Assembly (NCBI GenBank): GCA_036250195.1
Contig: JAVHZZ010000006.1
Coordinates: forward strand, 169,776,424-169,840,423
Source: Mixophyes australis
Lineage: Eukaryota > Chordata > Amphibia > Anura > Limnodynastidae
Direction of reading: 5' to 3'
DNA length: 64,000 nt
The first letter of the stretch is position 1, and each line of letters begins with the position of its first letter. Below, piece by piece: positions 15,931 through 32,340 of this stretch. The position numbers were made by a program, and so were the translations under genes. The notes below the pieces were generated by a model, which worked only from the letters and a program-made list of their open reading frames with translations, had not been told where the DNA came from and did not search any database.

Positions 15931-18011
15931 ATGAATCGAATCATGATTCATGAATCATGAATCATGAATCGAATCATAAATCATGAATTGAATCATAAAT
16001 CATGAATCATTAAATGAATCATGAATTGAATCATGATTCATGAATCGAATCATGCTTCATGAATCACGAATCATGAATCGAATCATGATTCATGAATCGA
16101 ATCATGATTCATAAATCGAATCATGATTCATGAATCACGAATCATGAATCGAATCATGATTCATGAATCATGAATCATGAATCGAAACATGATTCATGAA
16201 TCATGAATCATGAATCGAATCATAAATCATGAATTGAATCATAAATCATGAATCATTAAATGAATCATGAATTGAATCATGATTCATGAATCGAATCATG
16301 ATTCATGAATCGAATCATGATTCATGAATCACGAATCATGAATCGAATCATGATTCATGAATCGAATCATGATTCATGAATCATGAATCATGATTCATGA
16401 ATCATGAATCATGAATCGAATCATGATTCATGAATCGAATCATGATTCATGAATCATGAATCATGAATCGAATCATGATTCATGAATCGAATCATGATTC
16501 ATGAATCATGAATCATGAATAAAATCATGATTCATGAATCATGAATCATGAATCGAATCATAAATCATGAATTGAATCATAAATCATGAATCATTAAATG
16601 AATCATGAATTGAATCATGAATCATGAATTAAATCATTAATCATGAATTGAATCATGAATCATGAATTGAATCATGAATCATGAATTGAATCATGAATTG
16701 AATCATGAATCATGAATTGAATCATGAATCATGAATTGAATCATGAATCATGAATTGAATCATGAATTGAATCATGAATCATGAATTGAATCATGAATCA
16801 TGAATTGAATAATGAATCATGAATTGAATCATGAATCATGAATCATGAATTGAATCATGAATCATGAATCATGAATCAAATCATAATTCATGAATTTAAT
16901 CATGAATTTAATCATGAATCATGAATTGAATCATAATTTATGAATCATGAATCAAGAATTGAATCATGATTCATGAATCATGAATCATGAATCGAATCAT
17001 AAATCATGATTTAAATCATGATTCATGAATCATGAATCATGAATCGAATCATAAATCATGAATTGAATCATAAATCATGAATCATTAAATGAATCATGAA
17101 TTAAATCATGAATCATGAATTGAATCATAAATCATGAATTAAATCATAAATCATGAATCATTAAATGAATCATGAATTGAATCATGAATCATGATTCATG
17201 AATCATGAATCATGAATCGAATCATGATTCATGTATCATGAATCGAATCATAAATCATGAATTGAATCATAAATCATGAATCATTAAATGCATCATGAAT
17301 TGAATCATGAATCATGAATTAAATCATGAATCATGAATTTAATCATGAATCATGAATTGAATCATGAATCATGAATCATAATTCATGAAATGAATCATAA
17401 ATTGAATCATGTATCATGAATCATGAATTGAATCATGAATCATGAATCATAATTCATGAAATGAATCATAAATTGAATCATGTATCATGAATCATAAATT
17501 GAGTTATGTATCATGAATCATGAATTGAATCATGAATCATGAATTGAATCATGAATTGAATCATGAATCACGAATCATGAATTAAATCATGAATCATGAA
17601 TTGAATCATGAATCATGAATTGAATCATGAATCATGAATTGAATCATAAATCATGAATTATGAATTGAATCATAAATCATGAATCGAATCATGATTCATG
17701 AATCATGAGTCAAGAATTGAATCATGATTCATGAATCATGAATCGAATCAGGATTCATGAATCATGAATCATGAATCCAATCATGATTCATGAATCATGA
17801 TTCATGAATCTTGAGTTAAGAATTGAATCATGATTCATGAATCATGAATCGAATCAGGATTCATGAATCATGAATCATGAATCAAATCATGATTCATGAA
17901 TCATGAATCATGAATCGAATCATGATTCATGAATCGAATCATGATTCATGAATCATGAATCATGAATCGAATCATAAATCATGAATTGAATCATAAATCA
18001 TGAATCATTAA

Positions 18012-20887
18012 ATGAATCATGAATTGAATCATGAATCATGAATTGAATCATGAATCATGAATTGAATCATGAATTGAATCATGAATCTTGAATCATGAAT
18101 TGAATCATGATTCATGAATCATGAATCATGAATCGAATCATGAATTATGAATCATGAATCATGAATCGAATCATGATTCATGAATCATGAATCATGAATC
18201 GAATCATGAATCATGAATCGAATCATAAATCATGAATTGAATCATAAATCATGAATCATTAAATGAATCATTATTCATGAATCATGAATCATGAATCGAA
18301 TCATGATTTATGAATCATGAATCATGAATCGAATCATGATTTATGAATCGAATCATGATTCATGAATCACGAATCATGAATCGAATCATGATTCATGAAT
18401 CATGAATCATGATTCATGAATCATCAATCATGAATCGAATCATGATTCATGAATCGAATCATGATTCATGAATCATGAATCATGAATCGAATCATAAATC
18501 ATGAATTGAATCATAAATCATGAATCATTAAATGAATCATGAATTGAATCATGAATCATGAATTAAATCATGAATCATGAATTGAATCATGAATCATGAA
18601 TTGAATCATGAATCATGAATTGAATCATGAATTGAATCATGAATCACGAATCATGAATTGAATCATGAATCATGAATTGAATCATGAATCATGAATTGAA
18701 TCATGAATCATGAATTGAATCATGAATCATGAATCATGAATTGAATCATGAATCAAATCATGATTCATGAATTTAATCATGAATTGAATCATGAATCATG
18801 AATTGAATCATGATTTATGAATCATGAATTGAATCATGATTCATGAATCATGAATAATGAATCGAATCATAAATCATGATTTGAATCATGATTCATGAAT
18901 CATGAATCATGAATCGAATCATAAATCTTGAATTGAATCATAAATCATGAATCATTAAATGAATCATGAATTAAATCATGAAACATGAATTGAATCATGA
19001 TTCATGAATCATGAATCATGAATCGAATCATAAATCATGAATTGAATCATAAATCATGAATCATAAATCATGAATCATGAATTGAATCATGATTCATGAA
19101 TCGAATCATGATTCATGAATCATGAATCAAGAATTGAATCATGATTCATGAATTTAATCATGAATTGAATCATGAATCATGAATCATAATTCATGAAATG
19201 AATCATAAATTGAATCATGTATCATGAATCATGAATTGAATCATGAATCATGAATCATAATTCATGAAATGAATCATAAATTGAATCATGTATCATGAAT
19301 CATAAATTGAATCATGTATCATGAATCATGAATTGAATCATGAATCATGAATTGAATCATGAATTGAATCATGAATCACGAATCATGAATTGAATCATGA
19401 ATCATGAATTCAATCATGAATCATGAATTCAATCATGAATCATGAATCATGAATCATGAATTATGAATTGAATCATGAATCATTAATCATGAAATGAATC
19501 ATGAATCATGAATCAAATCATGATTCATGAATTGAATCATGATTCATGAATCATGAATCATGAATCGAATCATGATTCATGAATCATGAATCAAGAATTG
19601 AATCATGATTCATGAATCATGAATCATGAATCGAATCATGATTCATGAATCATGAATCATGAATCGAATCATGATTCATGAATCATGAATCATGAATCGA
19701 ATCATGATTCATAAATCATGAATCATGAATCGAATCATGATTCATGAATCGAATCATGATTCATGAATCACGAATCATGAATCGAATCATGATTCATGAA
19801 TCATGAATCATGAATCAAATCATGATTCATGAATCATGAATCATGAATCAAATCATAAATCATGAATTGAATCATAAATCATGAATCATTAAATGAATCA
19901 TGAATTGAATCATGATTCATGAATCGAATCATGATTCATGAATCATGAATCAAGAATTGAATCATGATTCATGAATTTAATCATGAATTGAATCATGAAT
20001 CATGAATCATAATTCATGAAATGAATCATAAATTGAATCATGTATCATGAATCATGAATTGAATCATGAATCATGAATCATAATTCATGAAATGAATCAT
20101 AAATTGAATCATGTATCATGAATCATAAATTGAATCATGTATCATGAATCATGAATTGAATCATGAATCATGAATTGAATCATGAATTGAATCATGAATC
20201 ACGAATCATGAATTGAATCATGAATCATGAATTCAATCATGAATCATGAATTGAATCATGAATCATGAATTATGAATTGAATCATGAATCATGAATCATG
20301 AAATGAATCATGAATCATGAATCAAATCATGATTCATGAATTGAATCATGATTCATGAATCATGAATCATGAATCGAATCATGATTCATGAATCATGAAT
20401 CAAGAATTGAATCATGATTCATGAATCATGAATCATGAATCGAATCATGATTCATGAATCATGAATCATGAATCCAATCATGAAACTTGAATCATGAATT
20501 GCATCATGATTCATGAATCATGAATCATGAATCGAATCATAAATTATGAATCATGAATCATGAATCGAATGATGATTCATGAATCATGAATCATGAATCG
20601 AATCATGAATCATGAATCGAATCATAAATCATGAATTGAATCATAAATCATGAATCATTAAATGAATCATGATTCATGAATCATGAATCATTAAATGAAT
20701 CATGATTCATGAATCATGAATCATGAATCGAATCATGATTCATGAATCATGAATCATGAATCGAATCATGATTCATGAATCATGAATCATGAATCGAATC
20801 ATGATTCATGAATCATGAATCATGAATCGAATCATGATTCATGAATCGAATCATGATTCATGAATCACGAATCATGGATCGAATCAT
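18012..20887 (+). repeat. 2.9-kb segment duplicated at 4,238-bp offset, copy A
   Basis: This 2,876-bp stretch matches 22,250-25,125 at constant offset 4,238. Markers are CATCAAT at 18,422 and 22,660, and CATAATTC at 19,185 and 23,423 and at 20,008 and 24,246. The four differences noted by eye are single-base changes; one of them, A at 19,850 against G at 24,088, is a CpG-to-CpA change. Confidence 0.83.
19185..20007 (+). repeat. 823-bp higher-order sub-block, occurrence 1
   Basis: Starts at the marker CATAATTCATGAAATG, first of a closely spaced pair, and ends where the next marker pair starts, exactly 823 bases on. The same spacing is found from 23,423, 26,945, 30,394 and 32,574. Confidence 0.78.
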
Positions 20888-21781
20888 GAATCATGAATCG
20901 AATCATGATTCATGAATCATGAATCATGAATCGAATCATGATTCATAAATCATGAATCATGAATCGAATCATGATTCATGAATCGAATCATGATTCATGA
21001 ATCACGAATCATGAATCGAATCATGATTCATGAATCATGAATCATGAATCAAATCATGATTCATGAATCATGAATCATGAATCGAATCATAAATCATGAA
21101 TTGAATCATAAATCATGAATCATTAAATGAATCATGAATTGAATCATGATTCATGAATCGAATCATGATTCATGAATCATGAATCAAGAATTGAATCATG
21201 ATTCATGAATTTAATCATGAATTGAATCATGAATCATGAATCATAATTCATGAAATGAATCATAAATTGAATCATGTATCATGAATCATGAATTGAATCA
21301 TGAATCATGAATCATAATTCATGAAATGAATCATAAATTGAATCATGTATCATGAATCATAAATTGAATCATGTATCATGAATCATGAATTGAATCATGA
21401 ATCATGAATTGAATCATGAATTGAATCATGAATCACGAATCATGAATTCAATCATGAATCATGAATTCAATCATGAATCATGAATTCAATCATGAATCAT
21501 GAATTATGAATTGAATCATGAATCATGAATCATGAAATGAATCATGAATCATGAATCGAATCATGATTCATGAATCATGAATCAAGAATTGAATCATGAT
21601 TCATGAATCATGAATCATGAATCGAATCATGATTCATGAATCATGAATCATGAATCCAATCATGAATCTTGAATCATGAATTGCATCATGATTCATGAAT
21701 CATGAATCATGAATCGAATCATAAATTATGAATCATGAATCATGAATCGAATGATGATTCATGAATCATGAATCATGAATC

Positions 21782-22325
21782 GAATCATGATTCATGAATC
21801 ATGAATCATGAATCGAATCATGAATTATGAATCATGAATCATGAATCGAATCATGATTCATGAATCATGAATCATGAATCGAATCATGAATCATGAATCG
21901 AATCATAAATCATGAATTGAATCATAAATCATGAATCATTAAATGAATCATTATTCATGAATCATGAATCATGAATCGAATCATGATTTATGAATCATGA
22001 ATCATGAATCGAATCATGATTTATGAATCGAATCATGATTCATGAATCACGAATCATGAATCGAATCATGATTCATGAATCATGAATCATGATTCATGAA
22101 TCATCAATCATGAATCGAATCATGATTCATGAATCGAATCATGATTCATGAATCATGAATCATGAATCGAATCATAAATCATGAATTGAATCATAAATCA
22201 TGAATCATTAAATGAATCATGAATTGAATCATGAATCATGAATTAAATCATGAATCATGAATTGAATCATGAATCATGAATTGAATCATGAATCATGAAT
22301 TGAATCATGAATTGAATCATGAATC
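21782..22325 (+). repeat. 558-bp-offset repeat, copy A
   Basis: A 544-bp stretch with the rare words CATTATTC and CATCAAT matches 22,340-22,883 at offset 558 (CATCAAT at 22,102 and 22,660). The same 558 spacing of CATCAAT recurs at 36,297 and 36,855, so the block was amplified more than once or moved as a pair. Confidence 0.8.
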
Positions 22326-22339
22326 TTGAATCATGAATT

Positions 22340-22883
22340 GAATCATGATTCATGAATCATGAATCATGAATCGAATCATGAATTATGAATCATGAATCAT
22401 GAATCGAATCATGATTCATGAATCATGAATCATGAATCGAATCATGAATCATGAATCGAATCATAAATCATGAATTGAATCATAAATCATGAATCATTAA
22501 ATGAATCATTATTCATGAATCATGAATCATGAATCGAATCATGATTTATGAATCATGAATCATGAATCGAATCATGATTTATGAATCGAATCATGATTCA
22601 TGAATCACGAATCATGAATCGAATCATGATTCATGAATCATGAATCATGATTCATGAATCATCAATCATGAATCGAATCATGATTCATGAATCGAATCAT
22701 GATTCATGAATCATGAATCATGAATCGAATCATAAATCATGAATTGAATCATAAATCATGAATCATTAAATGAATCATGAATTGAATCATGAATCATGAA
22801 TTAAATCATGAATCATGAATTGAATCATGAATCATGAATTGAATCATGAATCATGAATTGAATCATGAATTGAATCATGAATC
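22340..22883 (+). repeat. 558-bp-offset repeat, copy B
   Basis: Second copy of 21,782-22,325; it ends where GAATCTT in copy A is GAATCAC here. Related single copies with CATCAAT lie at 18,422, 35,640, 38,473, 49,317 and about 57,872. Confidence 0.8.
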
Positions 22884-23422
22884 ACGAATCATGAATTGAA
22901 TCATGAATCATGAATTGAATCATGAATCATGAATTGAATCATGAATCATGAATTGAATCATGAATCATGAATCATGAATTGAATCATGAATCAAATCATG
23001 ATTCATGAATTTAATCATGAATTGAATCATGAATCATGAATTGAATCATGATTTATGAATCATGAATTGAATCATGATTCATGAATCATGAATAATGAAT
23101 CGAATCATAAATCATGATTTGAATCATGATTCATGAATCATGAATCATGAATCGAATCATAAATCTTGAATTGAATCATAAATCATGAATCATTAAATGA
23201 ATCATGAATTAAATCATGAAACATGAATTGAATCATGATTCATGAATCATGAATCATGAATCGAATCATAAATCATGAATTGAATCATAAATCATGAATC
23301 ATAAATCATGAATCATGAATTGAATCATGATTCATGAATCGAATCATGATTCATGAATCATGAATCAAGAATTGAATCATGATTCATGAATTTAATCATG
23401 AATTGAATCATGAATCATGAAT

Positions 23423-24245
23423 CATAATTCATGAAATGAATCATAAATTGAATCATGTATCATGAATCATGAATTGAATCATGAATCATGAATCATAATT
23501 CATGAAATGAATCATAAATTGAATCATGTATCATGAATCATAAATTGAATCATGTATCATGAATCATGAATTGAATCATGAATCATGAATTGAATCATGA
23601 ATTAAATCATGAATCACGAATCATGAATTGAATCATGAATCATGAATTCAATCATGAATCATGAATTCAATCATGAATCATGAATCATGAATCATGAATT
23701 ATGAATTGAATCATGAATCATGAATCATGAAATGAATCATGAATCATGAATCAAATCATGATTCATGAATTGAATCATGATTCATGAATCATGAATCATG
23801 AATCGAATCATGATTCATGAATCATGAATCAAGAATTGAATCATGATTCATGAATCATGAATCATGAATCGAATCATGATTCATGAATCATGAATCATGA
23901 ATCGAATCATGATTCATGAATCATGAATCATGAATCGAATCATGATTCATAAATCATGAATCATGAATCGAATCATGATTCATGAATCGAATCATGATTC
24001 ATGAATCACGAATCATGAATCGAATCATGATTCATGAATCATGAATCATGAATCAAATCATGATTCATGAATCATGAATCATGAATCGAATCATAAATCA
24101 TGAATTGAATCATAAATCATGAATCATTAAATGAATCATGAATTGAATCATGATTCATGAATCGAATCATGATTCATGAATCATGAATCAAGAATTGAAT
24201 CATGATTCATGAATTTAATCATGAATTGAATCATGAATCATGAAT
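23423..24245 (+). repeat. 823-bp higher-order sub-block, occurrence 2
   Basis: Marker pair at 23,423 to marker pair at 24,246. This is part of the 4,238-offset copy of occurrence 1. It is followed by sub-blocks of 1,397 and 1,302 bp. Confidence 0.78.
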
Positions 24246-26944
24246 CATAATTCATGAAATGAATCATAAATTGAATCATGTATCATGAATCATGAATTGA
24301 ATCATGAATCATGAATCATAATTCATGAAATGAATCATAAATTGAATCATGTATCATGAATCATAAATTGAATCATGTATCATGAATCATGAATTGAATC
24401 ATGAATCATGAATTGAATCATGAATTGAATCATGAATCACGAATCATGAATTGAATCATGAATCATGAATTCAATCATGAATCATGAATTGAATCATGAA
24501 TCATGAATTATGAATTGAATCATGAATCATGAATCATGAAATGAATCATGAATCATGAATCAAATCATGATTCATGAATTGAATCATGATTCATGAATCA
24601 TGAATCATGAATCGAATCATGATTCATGAATCATGAATCAAGAATTGAATCATGATTCATGAATCATGAATCATGAATCGAATCATGATTCATGAATCAT
24701 GAATCATGAATCCAATCATGAATCTTGAATCATGAATTGCATCATGATTCATGAATCATGAATCATGAATCGAATCATAAATTATGAATCATGAATCATG
24801 AATCGAATGATGATTCATGAATCATGAATCATGAATCGAATCATGAATCATGAATCGAATCATAAATCATGAATTGAATCATAAATCATGAATCATTAAA
24901 TGAATCATGATTCATGAATCATGAATCATTAAATGAATCATGATTCATGAATCATGAATCATGAATCGAATCATGATTCATGAATCATGAATCATGAATC
25001 GAATCATGATTCATGAATCATGAATCATGAATCGAATCATGATTCATGAATCATGAATCATGAATCGAATCATGATTCATGAATCGAATCATGATTCATG
25101 AATCACGAATCATGGATCGAATCATTATTCATGAATCGAATCATGATTCATGAATCACGAATCATGGATCGAATCATGAATCATGAATCGAATCATGATT
25201 CATGAATCATGAATCATGAATCGAATCATAAATCATGAATTGAATCATAAATCATGAATCATTAAATGAATCATGATTCATGAATCATGAATCATGAATC
25301 GAATCATGATTCATGAATCATGAATCATGAATCGAATCATGATTCATAAATCATGAATCATGAATCGAATCATGATTCATGAATCGAATCATGATTCATG
25401 AATCACGAATCATGAATCGAATCATGATTCATGAATCATGAATCATGAATCAAATCATGATTCATGAATCATGAATCATGAATCGAATCATAAATCATGA
25501 ATTGAATCATAAATCATGAATCATTAAATGAATCATGAATTGAATCATGATTCATGAATCGAATCATGATTCATGAATCATGAATCAAGAATTGAATCAT
25601 GATTCATGAATTTAATCATGAATTGAATCATGAATCATGAATCATAATTCATGAAATGAATCATAAATTGAATCATGTATCATGAATCATGAATTGAATC
25701 ATGAATCATGAATCATAATTCATGAAATGAATCATAAATTGAATCATGTATCATGAATCATAAATTGAATCATGTATCATGAATCATGAATTGAATCATG
25801 AATCATGAATTGAATCATGAATTGAATCATGAATCACGAATCATGAATTGAATCATGAATCATGAATTCAATCATGAATCATGAATTCAATCATGAATCA
25901 TGAATTATGAATTGAATCATGAATCATGAATCATGAATCAAGAATTGAATCATGATTCATGAATCATGAATCATGAATCGAATCATGATTCATGAATCAT
26001 GAATCATGAATCCAATCATGAATCTTGAATCATGAATTGCATCATGATTCATGAATCATGAATCATGAATCGAATCATAAATTATGAATCATGAATCATG
26101 AATCGAATGATGATTCATGAATCATGAATCATGAATCGAATCATGAATCATGAATCGAATCATAAATCATGAATTGAATCATAAATCATGAATCATTAAA
26201 TGAATCATGATTCATGAATCATGAATCATTAAATGAATCATGATTCATGAATCATGAATCATGAATCGAATCATGATTCATGAATCATGAATCATGAATC
26301 GAATCATGATTCATGAATCATGAATCATGAATCGAATCATGATTCATGAATCATGAATCATGAATCGAATCATGATTCATGAATCGAATCATGATTCATG
26401 AATCACGAATCATGGATCGAATCATGATTCATGAATCACGAATCATGATTCATGAATCACGAATCATGGATCGAATCATGAATCATGAATCGAATCATGA
26501 TTCATGAATCATGAATCATGAATCGAATCATAAATCATGAATTGAATCATAAATCATGAATCATTAAATGAATCATGATTCATGAATCATGAATCATGAA
26601 TCGAATCATGATTCATGAATCATGAATCATGAATCGAATCATGATTCATAAATCATGAATCATGAATCGAATCATGATTCATGAATCGAATCATGATTCA
26701 TGAATCACGAATCATGAATCGAATCATGATTCATGAATCATGAATCATGAATCAAATCATGATTCATGAATCATGAATCATGAATCGAATCATAAATCAT
26801 GAATTGAATCATAAATCATGAATCATTAAATGAATCATGAATTGAATCATGATTCATGAATCGAATCATGATTCATGAATCATGAATCAAGAATTGAATC
26901 ATGATTCATGAATTTAATCATGAATTGAATCATGAATCATGAAT

Positions 26945-27767
26945 CATAATTCATGAAATGAATCATAAATTGAATCATGTATCATGAATCATGAATTGAA
27001 TCATGAATCATGAATCATAATTCATGAAATGAATCATAAATTGAATCATGTATCATGAATCATAAATTGAATCATGTATCATGAATCATGAATTGAATCA
27101 TGAATCATGAATTGAATCATGAATTAAATCATGAATCACGAATCATGAATTGAATCATGAATCATGAATTCAATCATGAATCATGAATTCAATCATGAAT
27201 CATGAATCATGAATCATGAATTATGAATTGAATCATGAATCATGAATCATGAAATGAATCATGAATCATGAATCAAATCATGATTCATGAATTGAATCAT
27301 GATTCATGAATCATGAATCATGAATCGAATCATGATTCATGAATCATGAATCAAGAATTGAATCATGATTCATGAATCATGAATCATGAATCGAATCATG
27401 ATTCATGAATCATGAATCATGAATCGAATCATGATTCATGAATCATGAATCATGAATCGAATCATGATTCATAAATCATGAATCATGAATCGAATCATGA
27501 TTCATGAATCGAATCATGATTCATGAATCACGAATCATGAATCGAATCATGATTCATGAATCATGAATCATGAATCAAATCATGATTCATGAATCATGAA
27601 TCATGAATCGAATCATAAATCATGAATTGAATCATAAATCATGAATCATTAAATGAATCATGAATTGAATCATGATTCATGAATCGAATCATGATTCATG
27701 AATCATGAATCAAGAATTGAATCATGATTCATGAATTTAATCATGAATTGAATCATGAATCATGAAT
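26945..27767 (+). repeat. 823-bp higher-order sub-block, occurrence 3
   Basis: Marker at 26,945 to marker at 27,768, followed by sub-blocks of 1,378 and 1,248 bp. Together they make a ~3.45-kb unit that parallels the ~3.52-kb unit starting at 23,423. Confidence 0.78.
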
Positions 27768-30160
27768 CATAATTCATGAAATGAATCATAAATTGAATCA
27801 TGTATCATGAATCATGAATTGAATCATGAATCATGAATCATAATTCATGAAATGAATCATAAATTGAATCATGTATCATGAATCATAAATTGAATCATGT
27901 ATCATGAATCATGAATTGAATCATGAATTGAATCATGAATCACGAATCATGAATTGAATCATGAATCATGAATTCAATCATGAATCATGAATTGAATCAT
28001 GAATCATGAATTATGAATTGAATCATGAATCATGAATCATGAAATGAATCATGAATCATGAATCAAATCATGATTCATGAATTGAATCATGATTCATGAA
28101 TCATGAATCATGAATCGAATCATGATTCATGAATCATGAATCAAGAATTGAATCATGATTCATGAATCATGAATCATGAATCGAATCATGATTCATGAAT
28201 CATGAATCATGAATCCAATCATGAATCTTGAATCATGAATTGCATCATGATTCATGAATCATGAATCATGAATCGAATCATAAATTATGAATCATGAATC
28301 ATGAATCGAATGATGATTCATGAATCATGAATCATGAATCGAATCATGAATCATGAATCGAATCATAAATCATGAATTGAATCATAAATCATGAATCATT
28401 AAATGAATCATGATTCATGAATCATGAATCATTAAATGAATCATGATTCATGAATCATGAATCATGAATCGAATCATGATTCATGAATCATGAATCATGA
28501 ATCGAATCATGATTCATGAATCATGAATCATGAATCGAATCATGATTCATGAATCATGAATCATGAATCGAATCATGATTCATGAATCGAATCATGATTC
28601 ATGAATCACGAATCATGGATCGAATCATTATTCATGAATCGAATCATGATTCATGAATCACGAATCATGGATCGAATCATGAATCATGAATCGAATCATG
28701 ATTCATGAATCATGAATCATGAATCGAATCATAAATCATGAATTGAATCATAAATCATGAATCATTAAATGAATCATGATTCATGAATCATGAATCATGA
28801 ATCGAATCATGATTCATGAATCATGAATCATGAATCGAATCATGATTCATAAATCATGAATCATGAATCGAATCATGATTCATGAATCGAATCATGATTC
28901 ATGAATCACGAATCATGAATCGAATCATGATTCATGAATCATGAATCATGAATCAAATCATGATTCATGAATCATGAATCATGAATCGAATCATAAATCA
29001 TGAATTGAATCATAAATCATGAATCATTAAATGAATCATGAATTGAATCATGATTCATGAATCGAATCATGATTCATGAATCATGAATCAAGAATTGAAT
29101 CATGATTCATGAATTTAATCATGAATTGAATCATGAATCATGAATCATAATTCATGAAATGAATCATAAATTGAATCATGTATCATGAATCATGAATTGA
29201 ATCATGAATCATGAATCATAATTCATGAAATGAATCATAAATTGAATCATGTATCATGAATCATAAATTGAATCATGTATCATGAATCATGAATTGAATC
29301 ATGAATCATGAATTGAATCATGAATTGAATCATGAATCACGAATCATGAATTGAATCATGAATCATGAATTCAATCATGAATCATGAATTCAATCATGAA
29401 TCATGAATTATGAATTGAATCATGAATCATGAATCATGAAATGAATCATGAATCATGAATCGAATCATGATTCATGAATCATGAATCAAGAATTGAATCA
29501 TGATTCATGAATCATGAATCATGAATCGAATCATGATTCATGAATCATGAATCATGAATCCAATCATGAATCTTGAATCATGAATTGCATCATGATTCAT
29601 GAATCATGAATCATGAATCGAATCATAAATTATGAATCATGAATCATGAATCGAATGATGATTCATGAATCATGAATCATGAATCGAATCATGAATCATG
29701 AATCGAATCATAAATCATGAATTGAATCATAAATCATGAATCATTAAATGAATCATGATTCATGAATCATGAATCATTAAATGAATCATGATTCATGAAT
29801 CATGAATCATGAATCGAATCATGATTCATGAATCATGAATCATGAATCGAATCATGATTCATGAATCGAATCATGATTCATGAATCACGAATCATGGATC
29901 GAATCATGATTCATGAATCACGAATCATGATTCATGAATCACGAATCATGGATCGAATCATGAATCATGAATCGAATCATGATTCATGAATCATGAATCA
30001 TGAATCGAATCATGATTCATGAATCATGAATCATGAATCGAATCATAAATCATGAATTGAATCATAAATCATGAATCATTAAATGAATCATGATTCATGA
30101 ATCATGAATCATGAATCGAATCATGATTCATGAATCGAATCATGATTCATGAATCACGAA

Positions 30161-32340
30161 TCATGAATCGAATCATGATTCATGAATCATGAATCATGAA
30201 TCAAATCATGATTCATGAATCATGAATCATGAATCGAATCATAAATCATGAATTGAATCATAAATCATGAATCATAAAATGAATCATGAATTGAATCATG
30301 ATTCATGAATCGAATCATGATTCATGAATCATGAATCAAGAATTGAATCATGATTCATGAATTTAATCATGAATTGAATCATGAATCATGAATCATAATT
30401 CATGAAATGAATCATAAATTGAATCATGTATCATGAATCATGAATTGAATCATGAATCATGAATCATAATTCATGAAATGAATCATAAATTGAATCATGT
30501 ATCATGAATCATAAATTGAATCATGTATCATGAATCATGAATTGAATCATGAATCATGAATTGAATCATGAATTGAATCATGAATCACGAATCATGAATT
30601 GAATCATGAATCATGAATTCAATCATGAATCATGAATTCAATCATGAATCATGAATCATGAATCATGAATTATGAATTGAATCATGAATCATGAATCATG
30701 AAATGAATCATGAATCATGAATCAAATCATGATTCATGAATTGAATCATGATTCATGAATCATGAATCATGAATCGAATCATGATTCATGAATCATGAAT
30801 CAAGAATTGAATCATGATTCATGAATCATGAATCATGAATCGAATCATGATTCATGAATCATGAATCATGAATCGAATCATGATTCATGAATCATGAATC
30901 ATGAATCGAATCATGATTCATAAATCATGAATCATGAATCGAATCATGATTCATGAATCGAATCATGATTCATGAATCACGAATCATGAATCGAATCATG
31001 ATTCATGAATCATGAATCATGAATCAAATCATGATTCATGAATCATGAATCATGAATCGAATCATAAATCATGAATTGAATCATAAATCATGAATCATTA
31101 AATGAATCATGAATTGAATCATGATTCATGAATCGAATCATGATTCATGAATCATGAATCAAGAATTGAATCATGATTCATGAATTTAATCATGAATTGA
31201 ATCATGAATCATGAATCATAATTCATGAAATGAATCATAAATTGAATCATGTATCATGAATCATGAATTGAATCATGAATCATGAATCATAATTCATGAA
31301 ATGAATCATAAATTGAATCATGTATCATGAATCATAAATTGAATCATGTATCATGAATCATGAATTGAATCATGAATCATGAATTGAATCATGAATTGAA
31401 TCATGAATCACGAATCATGAATTGAATCATGAATCATGAATTCAATCATGAATCATGAATTGAATCATGAATCATGAATTATGAATTGAATCATGAATCA
31501 TGAATCATGAAATGAATCATGAATCATGAATCAAATCATGATTCATGAATTGAATCATGATTCATGAATCATGAATCATGAATCATGAAATGAATCATGA
31601 ATCATGAATCAAGAATTGAATCATGATTCATGAATCATGAATCATGAATCGAATCATGATTCATGAATCATGAATCATGAATCCAATCATGAATCTTGAA
31701 TCATGAATTGCATCATGATTCATGAATCATGAATCATGAATCGAATCATAAATTATGAATCATGAATCATGAATCGAATGATGATTCATGAATCATGAAT
31801 CATGAATCGAATCATGAATCGAATCATAAATCATGAATTGAATCATAAATCATGAATCATTAAATGAATCATGATTCATGAATCATGAATCATTAAATGA
31901 ATCATGATTCATGAATCATGAATCATGAATCGAATCATGATTCATGAATCATGAATCATGAATCGAATCATGATTCATGAATCATGAATCATGAATCGAA
32001 TCATGATTCATGAATCATGAATCATGAATCGAATCATGATTCATGAATCGAATCATGATTCATGAATCACGAATCATGGATCGAATCATTATTCATGAAT
32101 CGAATCATGATTCATGAATCACGAATCATGGATCGAATCATGAATCATGAATCGAATCATGATTCATGAATCATGAATCATGAATCGAATCATAAATCAT
32201 GAATTGAATCATAAATCATGAATCATTAAATGAATCATGATTCATGAATCATGAATCATGAATCGAATCATGATTCATGAATCATGAATCATGAATCGAA
32301 TCATGATTCATAAATCATGAATCATGAATCGAATCATGAT
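30161..32340 (+). repeat. 2,180-bp tandem duplication, copy A
   Basis: This block repeats head to tail at 32,341-34,520. Markers CATAATTC at 30,394 and 32,574 and at 31,217 and 33,397 give the offset. Both copies share a private wording (a GAAAT word replacing the usual composite) near 31,590 and 33,770. One difference is A at 30,275 against T at 32,455. Confidence 0.82.
30394..31216 (+). repeat. 823-bp higher-order sub-block, occurrence 4
   Basis: Marker at 30,394 to marker at 31,217, followed by a 1,357-bp sub-block; 823 + 1,357 gives the 2,180-bp tandem unit. Confidence 0.78.

Larger units (their letters stand above)
22250..25125 (+). repeat. 2.9-kb segment duplicated at 4,238-bp offset, copy B
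   Basis: Second copy of 18,012-20,887. Matching ends at 25,126, where this copy reads CATTATTC and the first copy CATGAATC. The ~1.36 kb between the copies holds part of a 558-bp repeat. Confidence 0.83.
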
